Positions 60,920-64,000 of a stretch of 64,000 nucleotides of DNA are shown in pieces. The position numbers and the translations under genes were made by a program. The DNA lies in NCBI RefSeq assembly GCF_021458635.1, contig NZ_JAIRDQ010000004.1, positions 552,953-616,952 on the forward strand, given 5' to 3'. Numbering within the stretch: the first letter of the stretch is position 1; every line of letters starts with the position of its first letter. This DNA is from Bradyrhizobium monzae. Its GTDB lineage: Bacteria; Pseudomonadota; Alphaproteobacteria; Rhizobiales; Xanthobacteraceae. The notes beneath the pieces were generated by a model. The model was not told the DNA's origin. It was given only the letters and a program-made list of their open reading frames with translations, and did not search any database.

Positions 60920-63373
60920 ATGAACGACGCGGACCACAGCCATCATCACGACGGGGACAGGCATTCCGGATGCGGCTGCGCCGCCAAGACCGCGGCGCCC
61001 GCTAAGAAGCCTGCGGCTTCGTCCTGCTGCGGCGGCCACGGCGATCACGCGCATCACCACGCCCATGACCTTGGTGCAGCCGCGACGAAGGTCCTCGATC
61101 CCGTCTGCGGCATGACGGTCGATCCCGCGACCTCCAAGCACCGCTTTGAGCATCACGGCGAGACCTTCCATTTCTGCTCGGCCGGCTGCCGCACCAAGTT
61201 CGCAGTCGATCCTGCGAAGTATCTTGCAAAAGAAAACGCGCCCGAGCCGGAGATGCCGGCGGGCACGATCTACACCTGCCCGATGCATCCGGAAATCCGC
61301 CAGGTCGGACCCGGCAGCTGCCCGATCTGCGGCATGGCGCTGGAGCCGGAGGTCGCGAGCCTGGAGACCGGGCCCAATCCGGAACTCGCCGACATGACGC
61401 AGCGGTTCTGGATCGGCGGCGCGCTGGCGCTGCCGCCTGTGGTGCTGGAGATGGGGGGCCATCTCGCAGGTCCACACAACTGGATCGACCCGACTTTGTC
61501 GAACTGGATCCAGCTCGTTTTCGCCACGCCCGTGGTGTTCTGGGCCGGCTGGCCATTCCTGGTGCGCGGCTGGCAGTCGCTGCTGACGCGCAACCTCAAC
61601 ATGTTCACGCTGATCGCGATGGGCACGGGCGTTGCCTATGTCTACAGCCTGATCGGCACCATCGCGCCGCAGATTTTCCCTGCCACGTTCCGCGGCCATG
61701 AGGGCGCAGTCGCCGTCTATTTCGAAGCTGCCGCGGTCATCACCGTCCTGGTTTTGCTCGGGCAGGTTCTGGAGTTGCGCGCCCGCGATGCGACCTCGGG
61801 TGCGATCAAGGCGTTGTTGCAGCTCGCCCCAAAGACCGCGCGGCGCGTCGATGCCGATGGCAACGAACACGAAGTCGAGATCGATACGCTCCATGCCGGA
61901 GATTCCTTGCGCGTACGTCCCGGCGAGAAAGTGCCGGTCGACGGCGTCATTCTGGAGGGACGTTCCTCGCTCGATGAATCGCTCGTGACCGGTGAATCCA
62001 TGCCCGTCACCAAGGAGGTTGGCGCCAAGGTGATCGCCGGCACGCTCAACCAGTCGGGCAGCTTCATCATGCGCGCCGACAAGGTCGGGCGCGAGACGCT
62101 GTTGTCGCAGATCGTGCAGATGGTCGCCGACGCGCAGCGCTCGCGCGCGCCGATCCAGCGGCTGGCGGACCATGTCGCCGGCTGGTTCGTGCCGACCGTC
62201 ATCGCCGTTGCCATCGTTGCGTTCGCTGCCTGGGCCTGGTTCGGGCCGGAACCGCGGCTCGCCTTCGGCCTCGTCGCCGCCGTCAGCGTGCTGATCATCG
62301 CCTGCCCCTGCGCGCTGGGGCTGGCGACCCCGATGTCGATCATGGTCGGCGTCGGCCGCGGGGCGCAGGCCGGGGTGCTGATCAAGAACGCCGAGGCACT
62401 GGAGCGGATGGAGAAGATCGACACGCTGGTGGTCGACAAGACCGGCACGCTGACCGAAGGCAAACCCAAGGTGGTCGCGATCGTGCCTGCGGCCGGCTTT
62501 GCCGAGGATAATATCCTTCGGTTTGCAGCGAGCGTCGAGCGCGCCAGCGAGCATCCGCTCGCCGACGCGGTCGTGCGCGCGGCCGAGGAGAAGCAGCTTG
62601 GCCTCGGCCAGGTCGAGCAATTCGATTCGCCGACGGGCAAGGGCGCGACCGGCAAGGTCGACGGCAAGGTCATCGTGCTCGGCAACGCCAAATATTTCGC
62701 TTCGATCGGCATCAATACCGAGCCACTCGGCGCGGAGGCTGAGCGGCTGCGTGGCGACGGCGCCACCGTCATCAACATGGCGATCGATGGCAACCTCGCC
62801 GGCCTGTTTGCCATCGCCGACCCGATCAAGGCTTCGACCCCGGAGGCGCTGAAGGCGCTCGCCGCCGAAGGCATCAAAGTCATCATGCTGACCGGCGACA
62901 ACCGCACCACGGCCGAAGCCGTCGCGCGCCGGCTCGGCATCGCCGATGTCGAGGCCGAGGTGCTGCCGGACCAGAAGAGCGCGGTGGTGACGAAGCTGCA
63001 AAGGGCCGGCCGCAGCGTCGCGATGGCCGGCGACGGCGTCAACGACGCACCGGCGCTGGCGGCAGCCGAGGTCGGCATTGCCATGGGCACGGGCACGGAC
63101 GTGGCGATGGAAAGCGCCGGCGTCACGCTGCTGAAGGGTGATCTCACCGGCATCGTCCGTGCGCGAAAGCTGTCGCAGGCGACGATGAGCAACATCCGGC
63201 AAAACCTGTTCTTCGCCTTCATCTACAATGCCGCCGGTATCCCGATCGCCGCCGGCATCCTCTATCCCGCCTTCGGCGTGCTGCTGTCGCCGATCATCGC
63301 GGCGGCCGCGATGGCGCTGTCCTCGGTCAGCGTGGTCGGCAATGCGCTGCGGCTGCGCGCGACGCGGCTGTGA
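60920..63373 (+). CDS. copA: Copper-exporting P1B-type ATPase CopA
   Basis: An 817-residue P1B-ATPase that exports Cu(I). The N-terminus is not the usual HMA domain. It has a His/Cys-rich tail (residues 1-50, HSHHHDGDRHSGCGC and CCGGHGDHAHHH), a YHS domain (DPVCGMTVDP) and a heavy-metal-binding segment (YTCPMHPEIRQVGPGSCPICGM). The core has the CPC motif IACPCALGLATP, TGESMPV, DKTGTLTEGKP and GDGVNDAPALAA. It is divergent from csoR across 50 bp with the operator between. The YHS/metal-binding front end is typical of CopB-/SilP-like exporters. Confidence 0.93.
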   Translation: MNDADHSHHHDGDRHSGCGCAAKTAAPAKKPAASSCCGGHGDHAHHHAHDLGAAATKVLDPVCGMTVDPATSKHRFEHHGETFHFCSAGCRTKFAVDPAKYLAKENAPEPEMPAGTIYTCPMHPEIRQVGPGSCPICGMALEPEVASLETGPNPELADMTQRFWIGGALALPPVVLEMGGHLAGPHNWIDPTLSNWIQLVFATPVVFWAGWPFLVRGWQSLLTRNLNMFTLIAMGTGVAYVYSLIGTIAPQIFPATFRGHEGAVAVYFEAAAVITVLVLLGQVLELRARDATSGAIKALLQLAPKTARRVDADGNEHEVEIDTLHAGDSLRVRPGEKVPVDGVILEGRSSLDESLVTGESMPVTKEVGAKVIAGTLNQSGSFIMRADKVGRETLLSQIVQMVADAQRSRAPIQRLADHVAGWFVPTVIAVAIVAFAAWAWFGPEPRLAFGLVAAVSVLIIACPCALGLATPMSIMVGVGRGAQAGVLIKNAEALERMEKIDTLVVDKTGTLTEGKPKVVAIVPAAGFAEDNILRFAASVERASEHPLADAVVRAAEEKQLGLGQVEQFDSPTGKGATGKVDGKVIVLGNAKYFASIGINTEPLGAEAERLRGDGATVINMAIDGNLAGLFAIADPIKASTPEALKALAAEGIKVIMLTGDNRTTAEAVARRLGIADVEAEVLPDQKSAVVTKLQRAGRSVAMAGDGVNDAPALAAAEVGIAMGTGTDVAMESAGVTLLKGDLTGIVRARKLSQATMSNIRQNLFFAFIYNAAGIPIAAGILYPAFGVLLSPIIAAAAMALSSVSVVGNALRLRATRL

Positions 63374-63428
63374 GGGTGACGAAATCCGTGTAGAACAGGT
63401 TCGTTCGGCGGTACGCGGAGGAGACCTG

Positions 63429-63875
63429 ATGCAGCGGATTACCATCACGATCGAGGACGATTTGCTGGCGGAGATCGACGCCGCAGCCGAAGCCCGCGGC
63501 TATCAGAACCGCAGCGAAATCATCCGCGACCTCGCCCGCGCCGGGCTGCAGCAATCGAGTGAGAACACGGCACAGAGCGGCCCCTGCGTCGCCGGTCTCG
63601 TCTATGTCTACGACCACGCGGCGCGCGATCTCTCGAAGCGGCTGGTGCAGGAATTCCATGGCCATCACGACCTCGCGCTGGCAACGCTTCACGTCCATCT
63701 CGACGACAACAATTGCATGGAGATGACGGCGCTGAAGGGCGATGCCGCAGAGGTCAGGCACTTTGCCGATCGCATCATCGCCGAGCGCGGCGTGCGCTAT
63801 GGACGTGTGGTGATGATCCCGACCGGAGAGGGCAAGCCGGCCAAGGTGCGGAAGCACGGGCATCGGCATGAGTAG
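63429..63875 (+). CDS. nikR: Nickel-responsive regulator NikR
   Basis: NikR is a ribbon-helix-helix repressor of nickel uptake. The 148-residue protein starts with the DNA-binding part QRITITIEDDLLAEIDAAA followed by NRSEIIRDLARAGL. The Ni(II) ligands align as a His near 79 (FHGHHDL), His88, His90 (TLHVHLDDNNCMEM) and Cys96. The C-terminal tail HGHRHE is His-rich. GGAGGAG lies 5 bases before the ATG. It follows copA by 55 bp; the target nickel genes are not in the window. Confidence 0.93.
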   Translation: MQRITITIEDDLLAEIDAAAEARGYQNRSEIIRDLARAGLQQSSENTAQSGPCVAGLVYVYDHAARDLSKRLVQEFHGHHDLALATLHVHLDDNNCMEMTALKGDAAEVRHFADRIIAERGVRYGRVVMIPTGEGKPAKVRKHGHRHE

Positions 63876-63898
63876 GCCTGCCGCGTAGACGGTGCAAA

Positions 63899-63955
63899 CC
63901 CTCGCCCCTTGTGGGAGAGGGTGGCTCGCCGCAAAGCGGCGAGACGGGTGAGGGG
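63899..63955. repeat. Intergenic palindromic repeat (type 3)
   Basis: CCCTCGCCCCTTGTGGGAG...ACGGGTGAGGGG with an inner CTCGCCGC / GCGGCGAG hairpin, 24 bp after nikR. This is another of the short repeat types common between genes in Bradyrhizobium. The rest of the window to 64000 holds no gene that I can support. Confidence 0.65.
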
Positions 63956-64000
63956 TATCTCTCCACGATTCCAACGCTCATTTGAATTCGCGGATAGACA

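Noticed and set aside
60899..63448. An 849-codon open frame on the minus strand opposite copA
   Set aside because: copA has all P-type ATPase motifs in its frame. The opposite frame is Arg/Gly/His-rich without any family signature.

Overview
The window is a GC-rich chromosomal segment from an alphaproteobacterium, most likely Bradyrhizobium or a close relative in the Nitrobacteraceae. This rests on the gene orders aroA-cmk-rpsA / sppA-ihfB-lapA-trpFBA-accD-folC and lptC-lptA-lptB-rpoN-hpf-ptsN, on a ROSE-like leader in front of an Hsp20 gene, and on intergenic palindromes of a kind familiar from Bradyrhizobium genomes. Nearly all of it is ordinary core chromosome. I see no prophage, insertion sequence, CRISPR array or integrase.

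Layout. 1-2.6 kb: the 3' part of addA, then trxA. 2.7-15.2 kb (minus strand): an SRPBCC protein, a phosphoesterase, then folC, accD, trpA, trpB, trpF, lapA, ihfB, sppA, rpsA, cmk and aroA, several joined by 4-bp start/stop overlaps. 15.3-18.7 kb: a TIGR02300 protein, tRNA-Ala(GGC), a GIY-YIG protein, the divergent ohrR/ohr peroxide pair and a CoA-transferase. 18.9-23.1 kb: the ugpBAEC glycerol-3-phosphate uptake operon. 23.3-26.3 kb: an Hsp20 gene behind a ROSE-like RNA thermometer and a DUF1150 gene, then a TetR/alpha-beta-hydrolase cassette flanked by a second, partial copy of the DUF1150 3' end and its terminator. 26.3-30.9 kb: a likely catabolic cluster (frameshifted acyl-CoA synthetase, saccharopine-dehydrogenase-like protein, SDR) divergent from its own TetR gene. 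31.0-37.6 kb: ptsN, hpf, rpoN, lptB, lptA, lptC and a short RNase D.

37.7-46.8 kb is the most interesting stretch. A multi-spanning GT-C-like membrane protein and a HAD-UbiA fusion form one unit. A DprE2-like reductase and a DprE1-like FAD oxidase form another, followed upstream by uppP. Together they look like a polyprenyl-phosphate arabinose (DPA) pathway of the mycobacterial type, split by an MFS gene, tRNA-Leu(CAG) and an NDUFA9-like gene.

46.9-51.0 kb holds a GST, queG, a thioesterase-like protein, an NTF2-like protein and an alpha/beta hydrolase. 51.2-57.2 kb is the translation cluster infC (AUU start)-rpmI-rplT-pheS-pheT, interrupted twice by small secreted-protein genes on the opposite strand. 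57.2-60.5 kb has a TauE/SafE permease, a Tat-exported amine-oxidase-like flavoprotein and a YiiX-like hydrolase. 60.6-63.9 kb is a copper module, csoR divergent from copA across a clear CsoR operator, then nikR.

All functional calls are read from motifs and recalled family knowledge. No database search was possible.
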